DNA of 64,000 nt, from NCBI RefSeq assembly GCF_001014975.1, contig NZ_BBXA01000033.1, positions 1 to 64,000 of the forward strand, given 5' to 3'. The notes under the pieces are model-generated. The model worked only from the letters and a program-made list of their open reading frames with translations. It ran no database searches and was not told the origin of the DNA. Position numbers and translations under genes: made by a program. This document shows, piece after piece, positions 9,001 through 16,197 of this stretch (position 1 is its first letter; every line of letters begins with the position of its first letter). The stretch is from Novosphingobium sp. MD-1 (lineage in GTDB: Bacteria > Pseudomonadota > Alphaproteobacteria > Sphingomonadales > Sphingomonadaceae).

Positions 9001-11557
9001 GCACGCCCGAATTGCTGGCCGCGCCGGTGGCGGTGAACGCCAGCGCGCCATTGGCGTTGAGCGCGCCGGCATTGTCGAGCGACGCAAGGGTGAGCGCGAT
9101 GCCGTTACCGGTCAGCACCGAATTGGTCGCGGTGGTCAAATTGACCGCGGTGCCGCCGATGGTCACAGACTTGCCTGCAGCGGACCCCGCCTGGATGAAC
9201 GCCTGTCCGGCATTGGTCACCGCCAGCGCGGTGCCGGTGCCGGTGATCGCCAGGTTGCCCTGCGCGAGCAGGTTGCCCGCGTTCACCAGAGTGGCACCGC
9301 CGATCCGCAGCGCGAGATCAGCCTGCGAGACGATCTGCCCGCCGGCCTGGTTGTCGAGCGTGCCTGCGCTGATCGTGCCGCTTCCGCTGGCGTTGGCGAG
9401 ATATACCGCGCCTGCGTTGACCAGCGCGCCGGTGGCGGACACGCTGCCGCCCATGCCCGATTGCAGCGTGCCCGTGGCAGCGTTGCTCAGCGAACCCGCC
9501 GTCACAACCAGCGTGCCGTTGGAGCCGACGGTGGCGCGGTTGGTGAGCGTACCCGTGGTAGCCAGGGTCAATGCGCTGCCGCCAACAACCGTGCCCGCGT
9601 TGTCGAGGCTAGCTAGCACCGCGCTGACCGTTGCGCCCGAGATGGCAGCGCCCGCTGCATTGGTTGCCACGGCACCACCGTCGATCGTCAGCCCGCGCGC
9701 GGCGCTGGTCGTGCCGTTGTTGGCGAAGCTGGTCGCCAGGTGCAGCGCCAGATCGCGAGAAGCCTGGAGCGTGCCGACGTTGGTCAGACTTCCTACGGTG
9801 ATCGCAGCATCAGCGGCGGGATCGGTCGCGGCTATGAACAGTCCGGTGTTGGCCAGAGTATCGGCGGTCGCGATAGTCCGGGCCGCCTGGACGGTCCCGT
9901 CATTGCGCAGCACGGCCGCCTTCATCGTCAGCGAACCGGAGGTGAGCAAGCGCCCGCCAGCGGCGTTGGTGAACGCCTCACCACCGCCGCCGCTGCGATC
10001 GGCCAACGTCAGATCGCCTTGCGCAACGATTGTGCCGCTGTTGGCGGATGTGCCGCCGAGCTGAAGCGCGATTCCTCCGGCATTGGCAGCGATCGTGCCC
10101 GCATTGTTGAGGCCTGCCCCGGCGCGGACCGTCACCGCGCCGTTGTCGCTGACCACCGTGCCATTGCCTGCACTGCTGACGAAACCCGCGGCATCGAGCG
10201 TCAGCGCGCCCGGGCTGGTTACCGCGTAGCCGCCGAGATCGAGATTGCCCGTGCCCGCGGTCAGCGTGAGGGCGCCGCCGTTGCTGTAGACGAACCCGCT
10301 GCCGGTGGTAGCCAAGCTGCCGACGAGCCCCGTCAGCGAACCTGCCGCACCATAGCTGGTACCGCCCAGCGTCGCGGCACCGGCGATGTCGAAGGACATT
10401 GCGCCGCCGGCATAGCGCTGGTTGGCGTTGGCCAGCGCCGTGGCGGAAGTGGTATCGGCCAAAGCCGCAGACGTTAGAGACAGGTTGCCAGACGCGATGA
10501 TCGCGCCACCGGTCAGGGTTGTCTTGCCCGCTGCGGCCAGCGCCAGGTCGCGTCCTGAGGTGAGGCTGGTATCGCTCGCGGTCAGGTCACCGACGCCAGC
10601 AGAACCGGCAGCGATGGCGAGGTCGCGCGCGGCGGAGATACTGGCACGCAATTCGAGATCGCCCGCGGCGGTGATCGTCAAATCGTCTGCCACCGCGGCC
10701 GCATCGCCCAGCAGCCGAACGCCGACCCCGGCCTCGGTCGCGATCAGCCGGATGCGGTTGGCGTAGATTCCGCCGACAGCGGTCGAATCGATGGCGTAGT
10801 CGGGCGCCGCTCCAACGCCGGCCAGCGCGGAGGCGGTTCGTGCCTGGTAGTCCCAGCGGTGGGCGCCGCCGACGACATCGAGCACCTTCCCATAAGCCGG
10901 CCCGCCAAGCGCGATCTTGCGGCCAAGCAGCGCAGCATAATCGGTTGTCTGGGCATCGAGCCCTGCTCCGGTTAACGCAATCGTCCCACCGGTCACGTCG
11001 AAGCCGAGCAATTGTCCTGTGCCGTCGATCCGCGAACGTCCGGTGGTGAGCGTGAACGCGGCAGTGTTGATCACTCCGCACCCGCCGCAGGAGATCCCGT
11101 TGGGATTGGCAACGATTACGTCCGCCCTCTGCCCGGCCACCTCCAGGTAGCCGGCGAGCACGGTTGGGTTGGTCGAGGTCACCTCGTTAAGGATCGCCCG
11201 GGCCGGCGCGGTGAGGTTGCGGTTGATGTCGACCAGCCCGGCCAGCTGGGTTGTCACCCGGCCTTCGGCATTGGCGTCGGCGGCGGTGGCGTTGTTGAGG
11301 ATGACGCCCCGGCTGGAAACGTTGAAGGCGTCGTAGGTGTTGACCGAGATCCCCGCCGCATTGGGATTGGCGATCTGCACCACCGGCACCCCGTTATCGG
11401 CATTGCGGACCTGGGTGGCGGCACTGTTCGGCGCCACTTGCGCCAGCAGTTGGCCTCCGGGAGCGGAGACCAGCATTGCTGCCAGCGCCAGCGTGGAGAC
11501 CGAGCTGGCCGAACGCAGGCGGCGGGAGGGACTGCGGGTTGCCGTCAACGCGCGCAT
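1..11557 (-). CDS. TpsA-type filamentous haemagglutinin exoprotein (3' end outside window)
   Basis: Giant secreted exoprotein of a two-partner secretion system. The minus frame is open from about 11557 to the window edge, over 3,850 codons. A long signal peptide ends near LLAQ (about residue 40). The TPS secretion domain follows, with NPNGI at about residue 150 and then SCGGCG. Next come hundreds of FHA-type repeats (LxNxGTI-like, nt 10,700-5,900), a segment with two short Cys loops (nt 5,600 and 5,270), a Gly/Ala/Thr-rich linker (nt 5,110-4,880), the conserved pre-repeat segment with ESNPLFT and WLV..VYL (nt 4,860-4,370), a second repeat block, and an Ala/Pro/Thr-rich tail with two copies of ARADANAAQN (nt 880-770). 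ATG 11557 has AGGA spaced 8 nt upstream; ATG 11566 is the alternative. It lies directly downstream of its transporter. The C-terminus, and so adhesin versus contact-dependent toxin, cannot be seen. Confidence 0.9.
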   Translation of the reverse strand, partial: MRALTATRSPSRRLRSASSVSTLALAAMLVSAPGGQLLAQVAPNSAATQVRNADNGVPVVQIANPNAAGISVNTYDAFNVSSRGVILNNATAADANAEGRVTTQLAGLVDINRNLTAPARAILNEVTSTNPTVLAGYLEVAGQRADVIVANPNGISCGGCGVINTAAFTLTTGRSRIDGTGQLLGFDVTGGTIALTGAGLDAQTTDYAALLGRKIALGGPAYGKVLDVVGGAHRWDYQARTASALAGVGAAPDYAIDSTAVGGIYANRIRLIATEAGVGVRLLGDAAAVADDLTITAAGDLELRASISAARDLAIAAGSAGVGDLTASDTSLTSGRDLALAAAGKTTLTGGAIIASGNLSLTSAALADTTSATALANANQRYAGGAMSFDIAGAATLGGTSYGAAGSLTGLVGSLATTGSGFVYSNGGALTLTAGTGNLDLGGYAVTSPGALTLDAAGFVSSAGNGTVVSDNGAVTVRAGAGLNNAGTIAANAGGIALQLGGTSANSGTIVAQGDLTLADRSGGGGEAFTNAAGGRLLTSGSLTMKAAVLRNDGTVQAARTIATADTLANTGLFIAATDPAADAAITVGSLTNVGTLQASRDLALHLATSFANNGTTSAARGLTIDGGAVATNAAGAAISGATVSAVLASLDNAGTVVGGSALTLATTGTLTNRATVGSNGTLVVTAGSLSNAATGTLQSGMGGSVSATGALVNAGAVYLANASGSGTISAGTLDNQAGGQIVSQADLALRIGGATLVNAGNLLAQGNLAITGTGTALAVTNAGQAFIQAGSAAGKSVTIGGTAVNLTTATNSVLTGNGIALTLASLDNAGALNANGALAFTATGAASNSGVLIAGTTVTGTAASVANSASGGIQAGAGVTLSASGTLENAGTILTTKGNGGAITLGGALDNAAGAIVQSDGLLSLTLAMAGSRNAGTLLGVGGVALHGGTNAVTLTNAATGVVAAQAATGAAPATLTSDGALSLVNIAGGVLTADRLALGLASLDNAGAIGATAGSNTINVAGTLANSGNLVLSADTGGSGTVTAASLTNSGSLASNGALTVNLSTMLANSGALQAVGNLSLIAGSNAAAFTNSAAGRIVSGSALSISGANAAFSDQSGQVTGQTVAVTLASLANTGTVVANGNLGLTVSGALANSGTIGANATLTLAAGNLDNASAGQIQSEIGGAITIAGLLDDAGRIFLANSSGNAALTLGSLKVQQGARLVSLGKLALTFAGGAPTLDNAGLISAQDDITLSGTGLALTNRLTGTIQTAPASPTATGRITLDGSGTVLINQGLVLGNGLDWSFASLDNPGTIQSRGNLALAYSGAGQNAGTIYAQDGTAAITAAGFTNLAGSVFQADKGTTFTLAGDLNNAGTLIGSTDGAGTLLVNAANLANSSAIQSGKDATFNLSGSGFVNSGTVIAAGDLAIHGTGATLSVSATGSGVIAAQAAAGAAPARLTIDGPATVLATDAGAAIAADAASLTLGSFVNAGRFVTGSGATNLTIAGTLTNTGRVFTGGTLGLTAASLDNRLGAVFAPYNGTITLGTGLTNAGTVYVAGNLALRAINGDNRAIAFDNRFTAGPGGSTGTDGLFQVVGTLDAKAGGLAFGIGAGSTLLAGRLDLGIASISNAGTIQGDVGSSIGLSGALLNQGAIYFVPAASGIFPAVTISADTITNGGTGDIEAATGLALNGTNGISNAAGGKIVANDALTLATPGSGAQVINAGLLSADTILANQVRQFVFQTGGRSTSRLFTMRPNDSGLSGTLLQLADGAQISASDSFLIGVDSLAMQGAGSRLVGGSGVSGLTTFGPLTVNGLIYGGGGLNLEVRSDQPLVVSSTGAIASGGATTIVARPAFVSQVGQVINSGEIYGATAVNITAGGAIINKGTSDVASASAGFAGSIDSGGSITLTTSIPTYGFVGTIANYSQINASGDITINTTNFTNSTPGDWTRTSSSQTISDPSTVASVGARSCTNATPSVCNDQQIFRRQMYRFDVQSFANGLSGPSYAPQVVSGGSLSVNGFSRVENVGGTLSAGTINLNGANPSSTFLSDSLALQTKETRFYFLDVVRHTITFANPNSTIVLSDVTTTETKTCFSVADDPACGQNFGDINTYFSNRAAATNPGIFAGTLNGNNFGLTNIGSARTVNANTMTATATAPGASSGTATGTAAPTAGGVGTTGATGATAATGTGAGSGAALAAGTSTMIAGVTGAMTGAIAVTGTGPTAIANPVSVTTVGGKPAVSFGGTTVTLPTNPNGRFVTVPGSSGQFLVESNPLFTMPLAGLSSDLLAQKLGIGPDALGKRLGDADYEAYLISQQLLGATGRTLLSSYASLDDQLSALYDNAAKYAQANGLTIGQPLTEAQAAALPGDIIWLVRTSVGGESVLAPVVYLSPATKAALVTGSGIIADNVNLQLTSLTNDGGAITGTKTNVIRASGNILNTNGAQITGGQVYLKSATGTVSNLASTIQGTQSVAIVAAGDVINTGGTISADRIALRSDNTAVDLKGGTIAAGTALSVDQYQGIKVDGTNNLYGKNLALTTRGGSIEVATQTQTVQNGTTVATQVGPRAAIVASESLTLNAAKDIKVQGGTVSAGKDLVLNAGNAIDIGTVTATEASASKTKQGRTTTTSQSTSTTNIGSNLSAGGNLVLKSGGSTTITGSNVNAGGDAAIVAGGVVTIAAATDTSSSKTTEKYSGVFQKRTTTTTVDTATNVGSNVTTGGSLYVKSGGDTNITGGSQIKAGGDVVVDTSGNNLNILAGNDKTTTTVDSKKSGFGVGGGLYGSESVRTTDKETRNVSSGIAAGGQLALVNNRNVTIQGSNVSADKGGLIQATNDVNIVAGADTSEVTSHKETSCILCVSSSSTGTTSAGASAFAKKTGAGGEVSAQAQASAEGKNSSSLNFYSKTVTDSQAKKSDSVASNVTFGDKGAIVAGNTLTIQGSNVATTAGDLVLKGKDVNILSGENTETSTTTSKTTSVGIFVDSQGKASAEAKAGAIGAVAGKDGKAALAAGGNASAKASAEGSSTVTIGARVTSSKDTTDKLTNVGSQISSGGNLVIVADNDITTRGANLSAAGKLVESATNINNLAATDHDITTSSSSQTTAGLYLTAGGKAEAEAGVEGSVQLSPDKIAAQAGGAGSPAKFGATAGVKVQVDASAGVRVANESQSSVEGSTHAVTTTLSAGTDVVRVAKNAINDQGTQIAAGGDILQSATTLTDRAAADTKFSSTSSRSDVFEIGVTANAGVSQGLTTDAQLGAGVKQGFTHSQSAESESSSKAVTSSYNAGGRVVSVTSGKTSLEGTQIKGDQGVAIQAGSFDYQAAQNTENKSGKEIGVDQKLSVDIIGKTVAGGVEAEYGKSSSASSEAVVGKIESGSGKVSVTTTGGDLRLVGTEISGAKGVDVGATGGNVLLEAARSTSTSTAETANAGLDFTVGKEKKASNGGTPGDVNGNSLEVKGGYQVDRTNTVKNEVVKLSSSQGTVNVAGDSVTLQGTRIDAATGANVVATKGTVTNQAVVDINQKQGGGFNVAIGLEQAPKDAKPGTGGKDPAAAGNAPSNANTGGVTGNRARADANAAQNAVLQTPSGGRARADANAAQNPVIPSPNPGGQTDGGTPPTKPKLETEGSGSGGFNVYNQTDKKTVDTRITSQSGPAFVGNGVSPIVQQVITGPGAQQVAIDPGVAAGVVTTRNQADSLSPEAPQTGGASAVATGGTALRQGAAAAGPQTAVGRATGISGVPSSAITVAPITANPGARAQAVSPAAGLSNAAAPAAVAPVGAAIQAATPLAAPEARAVSRAGDLPAVSQAVLPVPANPIKSAAPVAIVATPKITYITSEPQSDKQGGGTTITAEPQRD

Positions 11558-11567
11558 GGTTCGCATC

Positions 11568-13307
11568 CTAGAACGAGAGTGAGGCCCTGACGAAAGCCAG
11601 CGTGCCTTCGTCGGGAAGCGGCCCGCGAGCGATCGCGCGCGACGCGGTGAAATCGAGATTGACCGGCCCGGCGCTGACGCCGACCCCGCCGGAGACGCCC
11701 GCGATGGTGCCACTCGGTCCGCCCGGCGAGGCCGAGCCGACAAAGCCTCCATCGAGCCCCAGGTGCGGACGGATCAGCCCGCGCAGCGGGCCGATCTGCA
11801 CGGGCAGCAGCGCTGTCAGGTCGTTTTGCAGAAAGGCGCCACGATCGGCTACGAGGCTACCGACGAGAAAGCCGCGGACCGTGAACGGTGATCCGATCAC
11901 CATCTGCTCGCTGCTGTAGAGCGGATCGAAAGCGTATTGCGCTTCCACCTCGCTCGAGAAGACCAGGCTTGTGCGGCCCGCGGGAAGCGCGATCGAGTAG
12001 TAGGCATGCGCGGTAAGCTTGGTGAACTGCGCACGCGGGCCTCCCGGCCCGGTCTGCGCAATGGCGTCGTCCAGCGCGCCAAGCGCCTTCAGCCCTTTGA
12101 CCGCGCCCATGCCGAGCTTCAGCGAGCCGCGTCCCACCAGGATCGACCAGTTGGCATCGAATTCAAGCACGGTAAGCACGCGCGAGCTGACCGGCAGATA
12201 GATGCCGTTTATGTAGTTGCGGTTGCGCTTGTTGGTGATTTGCGCCGACAGTTCCACCTTGTTGTGGCTATCGCGGTATACTTGGAGATCGGCGCGGCCA
12301 AAGGCGGTGGCGTTGTGCCCTGTCAGCACGAACACCGTGCCGCCGCCGGTCACCGTCTGCGAGGTATAGTCCGAATCGTTATAGCCCCCGCTCAGCGTCA
12401 GGGCGTTGCGCGGCACCGAGAACAGCACGCTGTTCGAGCGGGAGTCGCGGTTCGGTCCCCCCGGGAACACGGTCTGCCGGCGTGAATAGCTGATCAGGTC
12501 GTTGATCCCGAGCACATTGTCCAGGATGACCGTCCCGGTTGCCTGGTTGCGGCCGGTGGAAGGCTGTCCGGTGTTGTCGTAGGATCCGCTGACGTGGAGG
12601 CGCGATCCCACGCGGTTGGATATGCGCACCACGCTGTACCCGGGCTGGGATCCCGGCAGGATGTCGAGCGTCGCATGGTTCGAGGCGAGGCGGTTGACCT
12701 GGTCGAGCCCCTGTTCGAACACGCGCAGGTTAAAGGCCTTGTTGGCCACATTGCCGAAGGCGCCGGTCATATTGATCGTGCCCTTGGCCTTGTCGTCAAG
12801 CACGACCTTCTCGACCTTGCCTTCCACCACATCGAGCACAAGCACGCCCTGCTGCAGGCTTTGCGGCTTGATGTAGACCCGCGTCGTCGGCCGGCTCTTC
12901 TCGATGTAGAAGCGGGTGATGTCGGACAACAGGTTCTCGACGTCGCCAAGCCCGAGACAGCGGCCGATGTAGGGCGCGGTGAGTTCGCGGCGGCGGCCTT
13001 CGTCCAGCAGCGGACTATGTTCGAATTCGATCGCCTTGATCTCGCGGCAGGAGCCTTGGCTGGCGACCGCCTTTTCGTGGGTCGGGACCTCGATCACCGT
13101 TTGCGGCTGCGGGCTGGTCAGGATGCGGGTGACATCCTGCTGGATCTGTTCCTGCTGCTGGCGCTGCAGGACCTCTCCCTGCCTTGCCGCGTCCACGGGG
13201 GGCGCAGGCGGCGCTGCTTGGGCCGCCGCTGGTTCCGCACCAAGGCCCGCGTGCAACGCCAAGGCCAGCCCGAGCGAGCTCAGCGGCCCGCCATTCCCGA
13301 TCTTCAT
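11568..13307 (-). CDS. TpsB outer-membrane transporter (ShlB/FhaC family)
   Basis: A 579-residue two-partner secretion transporter that should export the adjacent TpsA across the outer membrane. A signal peptide (MKIGNGGPLSS onwards, Ala-rich cleavage zone near residue 30) is followed by a Gln-rich linker, a POTRA domain with the family motif GRCLGLGDVENLL and a VLDVVEGKVE strand, then a 16-strand-type barrel carrying the signature VRGF (in FTVRGFLVGS). It ends in a terminal Phe, as expected for a beta-barrel. The stop lies within ten bases of the tpsA start, so the two are co-transcribed and probably translationally coupled. The start is uncertain between ATG 13307 and ATG 13316; neither has a strong Shine-Dalgarno. 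Confidence 0.92.
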   Translation of the reverse strand: MKIGNGGPLSSLGLALALHAGLGAEPAAAQAAPPAPPVDAARQGEVLQRQQQEQIQQDVTRILTSPQPQTVIEVPTHEKAVASQGSCREIKAIEFEHSPLLDEGRRRELTAPYIGRCLGLGDVENLLSDITRFYIEKSRPTTRVYIKPQSLQQGVLVLDVVEGKVEKVVLDDKAKGTINMTGAFGNVANKAFNLRVFEQGLDQVNRLASNHATLDILPGSQPGYSVVRISNRVGSRLHVSGSYDNTGQPSTGRNQATGTVILDNVLGINDLISYSRRQTVFPGGPNRDSRSNSVLFSVPRNALTLSGGYNDSDYTSQTVTGGGTVFVLTGHNATAFGRADLQVYRDSHNKVELSAQITNKRNRNYINGIYLPVSSRVLTVLEFDANWSILVGRGSLKLGMGAVKGLKALGALDDAIAQTGPGGPRAQFTKLTAHAYYSIALPAGRTSLVFSSEVEAQYAFDPLYSSEQMVIGSPFTVRGFLVGSLVADRGAFLQNDLTALLPVQIGPLRGLIRPHLGLDGGFVGSASPGGPSGTIAGVSGGVGVSAGPVNLDFTASRAIARGPLPDEGTLAFVRASLSF

Positions 13308-13356
13308 CCCCCGCATCCACTTCGGATACACCCCGCGACAAGTGCAGGAAATCACG

Positions 13357-13395
13357 ACATTTTGACCGCTCAGGCACTGAGACTAGTCAAAATGT
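13357..13395. promoter_or_regulatory. Nested inverted repeat upstream of the tpsB gene
   Basis: A perfect 10-bp inverted repeat, ACATTTTGAC (13357-13366) and GTCAAAATGT (13386-13395), encloses a second, nearly co-centred one, CTCAG gca CTGAG (13369-13381). It sits 50 bp upstream of tpsB, in the gap shared with the divergent response regulator gene. It could be a dimeric operator or, if transcribed, a long hairpin. The rest of 13308-13566 shows no gene. Confidence 0.45.
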
Positions 13396-13566
13396 AGGGT
13401 GTAATTCCCAGCGCGGGACAGTACTCGCTGGGGAACCGCTCAGGGCCATCGACACTCACCCCAAACTACGAGGCGATCGGGCGAATCCGTTTTGATTGTC
13501 TGGACTTGCGTTAGGGAAATTCGAAGGCTTGTCGCCAAACGGATTTTCGATGATGAGGTCGCATCG

Positions 13567-14193
13567 ATGGCGAGGGGGCCGTCGGGGTTACAGTTCGAGC
13601 GGGGGCGAGTGTTGTCCAGTCCCAACTTCCTATTGATTGACGACCACGGCTTGTTCAGTTCGGGAGTGGAACTGATTATCCGGCAAGGCTTTCCCGGCGC
13701 GCGGCTCGCTTCGTTCGCGGCTCTCGGGATGGCGCTGGAATGGAATGAGGCGATTCCCGACGTCGTGCTGCTCGATATCAATCTGCAAGGCATAAGCGGC
13801 ATCGAAGCCGTGCCGATGCTGCGGCTGCGGTGGCCCGCCTGCCGCATCGTGTTCGTCACCTCCGAGCAGGACCAGGCGGTGCTGGCGCGCGCTATGGCCA
13901 GCGGCGTCGAGGCCATGGTCGCCAAATCAGAATCGCCCGAACGACTTGTCTCGGTCCTACGGCGGCAGGTGCCTGGAATCCAGCCCGAGGCCGCCAGCTC
14001 GCCGGACTTCAGTCCGCGCCAGGTTGAAGTGCTGAAACTGCTGAGCCAGGGCCTGTCGAACAAGGCGATCGGCCGGACCCTGGGCCTTTCCGAATTCACC
14101 GTGCGCGGGCATGTTCAGCTGATCCTGAAATCGCTTGGCGTAACCAACCGCACTGCCGCGGTGTTCCGGGCGCGCGCGGTGGGCTTGTTGTGA
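13567..14193 (+). CDS. LuxR/NarL-type response regulator
   Basis: A 208-residue two-component response regulator. An N-terminal receiver domain has the acidic pair in LLIDDH and the phospho-acceptor Asp in VLLDIN. It is followed by a LuxR-type helix-turn-helix (FSPRQVEVLKLL ... NKAIGRTLGLSEFTVRGHV). ATG 13567 is preferred, with GAGG about 9 nt upstream; an in-frame TTG at 13492 would add 25 residues with no receiver homology. The stop overlaps the GTG of the hybrid kinase by three bases, so the pair is one operon. Because it diverges from tpsBA across a gap with an inverted repeat, tpsBA is a plausible target, but that is inference. Confidence 0.88.
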   Translation: MARGPSGLQFERGRVLSSPNFLLIDDHGLFSSGVELIIRQGFPGARLASFAALGMALEWNEAIPDVVLLDINLQGISGIEAVPMLRLRWPACRIVFVTSEQDQAVLARAMASGVEAMVAKSESPERLVSVLRRQVPGIQPEAASSPDFSPRQVEVLKLLSQGLSNKAIGRTLGLSEFTVRGHVQLILKSLGVTNRTAAVFRARAVGLL

Positions 14194-16019
14194 CGCCAGG
14201 TATCGCTGCGGCTTCGGACCAGGACCTAATGGCTTCCCCGCAACGCGCGGTGCTCGTGGAACAGGTGCGCCTGATCTATGGCGTGCTCGGCCGCTCGTCA
14301 TGGTCCACCTTGGCGCTATCGCTGTTCGTCGCCTGGGTGCTGCGCCAGCTGGGAATGCCGATCGCTATCTGGCTGGCCACGCAAACGCTGCTCAAGCTGG
14401 GCGAGCAGATCGAGATTCGCTGGTTCATTCGTGACGAGGCGATCGCCACGCATCCCGAGCGAATGGTGCGGCGGCTGATGGTAACCCAGTCTCTCCACGC
14501 CGCGGGATGGGGTGCGCTGCTGTGGATTGCCGCGGCCAAGGCCCAGCCCGACCAGTTCATATTCGTGGTCATGGCGATCGGTGGAGTGCTGAGCGGCGGC
14601 ATCACCTCGTACAGCCCGCTGCCGCGCGTGCACCTGGCTTACATCTGCACGTTCATCGTGGTGGAACTGGTCTCGTTCATGGCTCTGTGGCTGACGGCAG
14701 GCAGCAACCCTTACTTTACCTACATGCCTCTGCTGATGATCATCTATTGCCTTGGCACTTATTCCAATACCACGGTGGCGGGGCAAACGTACCAGCGCAC
14801 CATCGAGCTGAGTTTCCGCAACGCTGAACTTGCCCGCAGCCTCGAGCGCGAGGTGGACCATGCCCGGTGCGCGCAGGTCGAGGCGGACGCCGCCAATGCG
14901 GCCAAATCGACCTTCCTGGCTTCGGCCAGCCACGACCTGCGGCAGCCGATTCACGCGCTCGGCCTGTTCCTCGCCTTGCTCGATCGCAGCCGGCTTGACG
15001 ACTTGCAACGCGACACGATGAATCAGGCTCTTGCCGCCCTGCGGGCGTCATCCGAGATGCTCGACGCCCTGCTCGATTTCTCGCGCGCCGAAGCGGGCGT
15101 GATTGTCCCGCAATGGCAGTCCTTTGCCATCGGCCCGGTCCTGCGCCAAATCGAGGAAGAGACCGGAAGCACCGCTGACGATCGGCAGTTGTTTTACCGG
15201 ACGCGCGACAGCGATCTGTGGGTTCGGTCCGACCCGACCCTGGTCAAACTGATCCTGCAAAATTTCGTGACCAATGCGATCCGCTACACGGTCACCGGAG
15301 GCCTGCTCGTCGGTTGCCGCCGGCGCGGCACGATGGTGCGGGTTGAGGTGTGGGATACCGGCATCGGCATTCCCACGGATCACCACGAGGCCATTTTTGC
15401 TGACTTTCTGCAATTGTCGAATCCAGAACGTGACCGTCGCAAAGGTCTCGGATTGGGCCTTGCCATCGCGCGCCGGCTCGCAGACCTGATCGGTGCACGG
15501 ATTACGCTCAGCTCGAAGCCCGGTCAGGGAAGCGTGTTCGGACTCGAGCTTCCGGCAAGCGTAGCGACGTATACTCTCGAAACGCCTCTCCAGCCGGCAG
15601 CAGTGCCTGCGTTCAGGCGAGCGGGTGGCCGCGTACTGATCCTGGAGGATGACGAGGCAGTGCGCCAAGGCTTGTGCGCCCTGCTTGCCGATGCCGGCTT
15701 CGATGCGGTCGGCTGTGAAACCATTGCGCAAGCCTGTGAGGCAGCGCGGCGAGAAGCGCCAGATCTTGCGATCTGCGATTTCCGGCTGCGCAATGGTGAA
15801 AACGGGATAGAGGCTACGCGCCGGCTCCGCGCTCTAGCGGGCCAGGAACTCCCGGTTCTTTTGATTACCGGCGATACCCATCCCACGCGTCTCGCCGAGG
15901 CAGCCCGTGCTGATTTGATCGTGCTGCATAAGCCGGTGCCCGCCGATTTGCTGCTCAAAACGATAGGCAATTCAATTTCAGTTCCTCTTCCCATGCATGC
16001 AGCTGCCGAGAACAAATAG
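14190..16019 (+). CDS. Hybrid sensor histidine kinase with C-terminal receiver
   Basis: A 609-residue membrane hybrid kinase. Roughly residues 30-200 hold several hydrophobic membrane segments. The DHp H-box is SHDLRQPIHALGLFL, the N-box FVTNAIRYT, the G-boxes DTGIGIP and GLGLGLAIARRL, and a C-terminal receiver has LEDDEA and the acceptor Asp in AICDFRLR. It starts at GTG 14190, overlapping the stop of the response regulator gene (ATG 14229 is the alternative). The LuxR-type protein upstream is the obvious partner. The stop codon lies only two bases before a transposase remnant, so its last few codons may have been set by that insertion. Confidence 0.88.
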   Translation: MTPGIAAASDQDLMASPQRAVLVEQVRLIYGVLGRSSWSTLALSLFVAWVLRQLGMPIAIWLATQTLLKLGEQIEIRWFIRDEAIATHPERMVRRLMVTQSLHAAGWGALLWIAAAKAQPDQFIFVVMAIGGVLSGGITSYSPLPRVHLAYICTFIVVELVSFMALWLTAGSNPYFTYMPLLMIIYCLGTYSNTTVAGQTYQRTIELSFRNAELARSLEREVDHARCAQVEADAANAAKSTFLASASHDLRQPIHALGLFLALLDRSRLDDLQRDTMNQALAALRASSEMLDALLDFSRAEAGVIVPQWQSFAIGPVLRQIEEETGSTADDRQLFYRTRDSDLWVRSDPTLVKLILQNFVTNAIRYTVTGGLLVGCRRRGTMVRVEVWDTGIGIPTDHHEAIFADFLQLSNPERDRRKGLGLGLAIARRLADLIGARITLSSKPGQGSVFGLELPASVATYTLETPLQPAAVPAFRRAGGRVLILEDDEAVRQGLCALLADAGFDAVGCETIAQACEAARREAPDLAICDFRLRNGENGIEATRRLRALAGQELPVLLITGDTHPTRLAEAARADLIVLHKPVPADLLLKTIGNSISVPLPMHAAAENK

Positions 16020-16021
16020 CT

Positions 16022-16129
16022 TAGGCTCAGCACTCGCCGCTCATCAACCTGGGGCTTGCCGTGGCTCTTGGGGAAATAGGCCGGCAGACGCGCCATCTGC
16101 GCGTCCGTCAGCCAATACAGATCGCTCAT
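16022..16129 (-). pseudogene. IS5-family transposase N-terminal remnant
   Basis: On the minus strand, from ATG 16129, about 35 codons read MSDLYWLTDAQMARLPAYF, then SHGKPQVDERRVLS. This is the typical N-terminus of an IS5-group transposase. The homology stops abruptly next to the stop codon of the histidine kinase gene, so the rest of the element is gone. No intact terminal repeat or target duplication was seen. The remaining 16130-16197 shows nothing else. Confidence 0.7.
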
Positions 16130-16197
16130 GCTCGGTCTGAACCTATGACCGGTTTCGACGGCGCTGCCCGCAGCTTTCAACGACCGTTATTGCGGCG

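Noticed and set aside
4350..10700. Regularly repeated sequence that might be a CRISPR or tandem DNA repeat
   Set aside because: The periodicity follows degenerate protein repeats of the exoprotein; there are no identical direct repeats with unique spacers.
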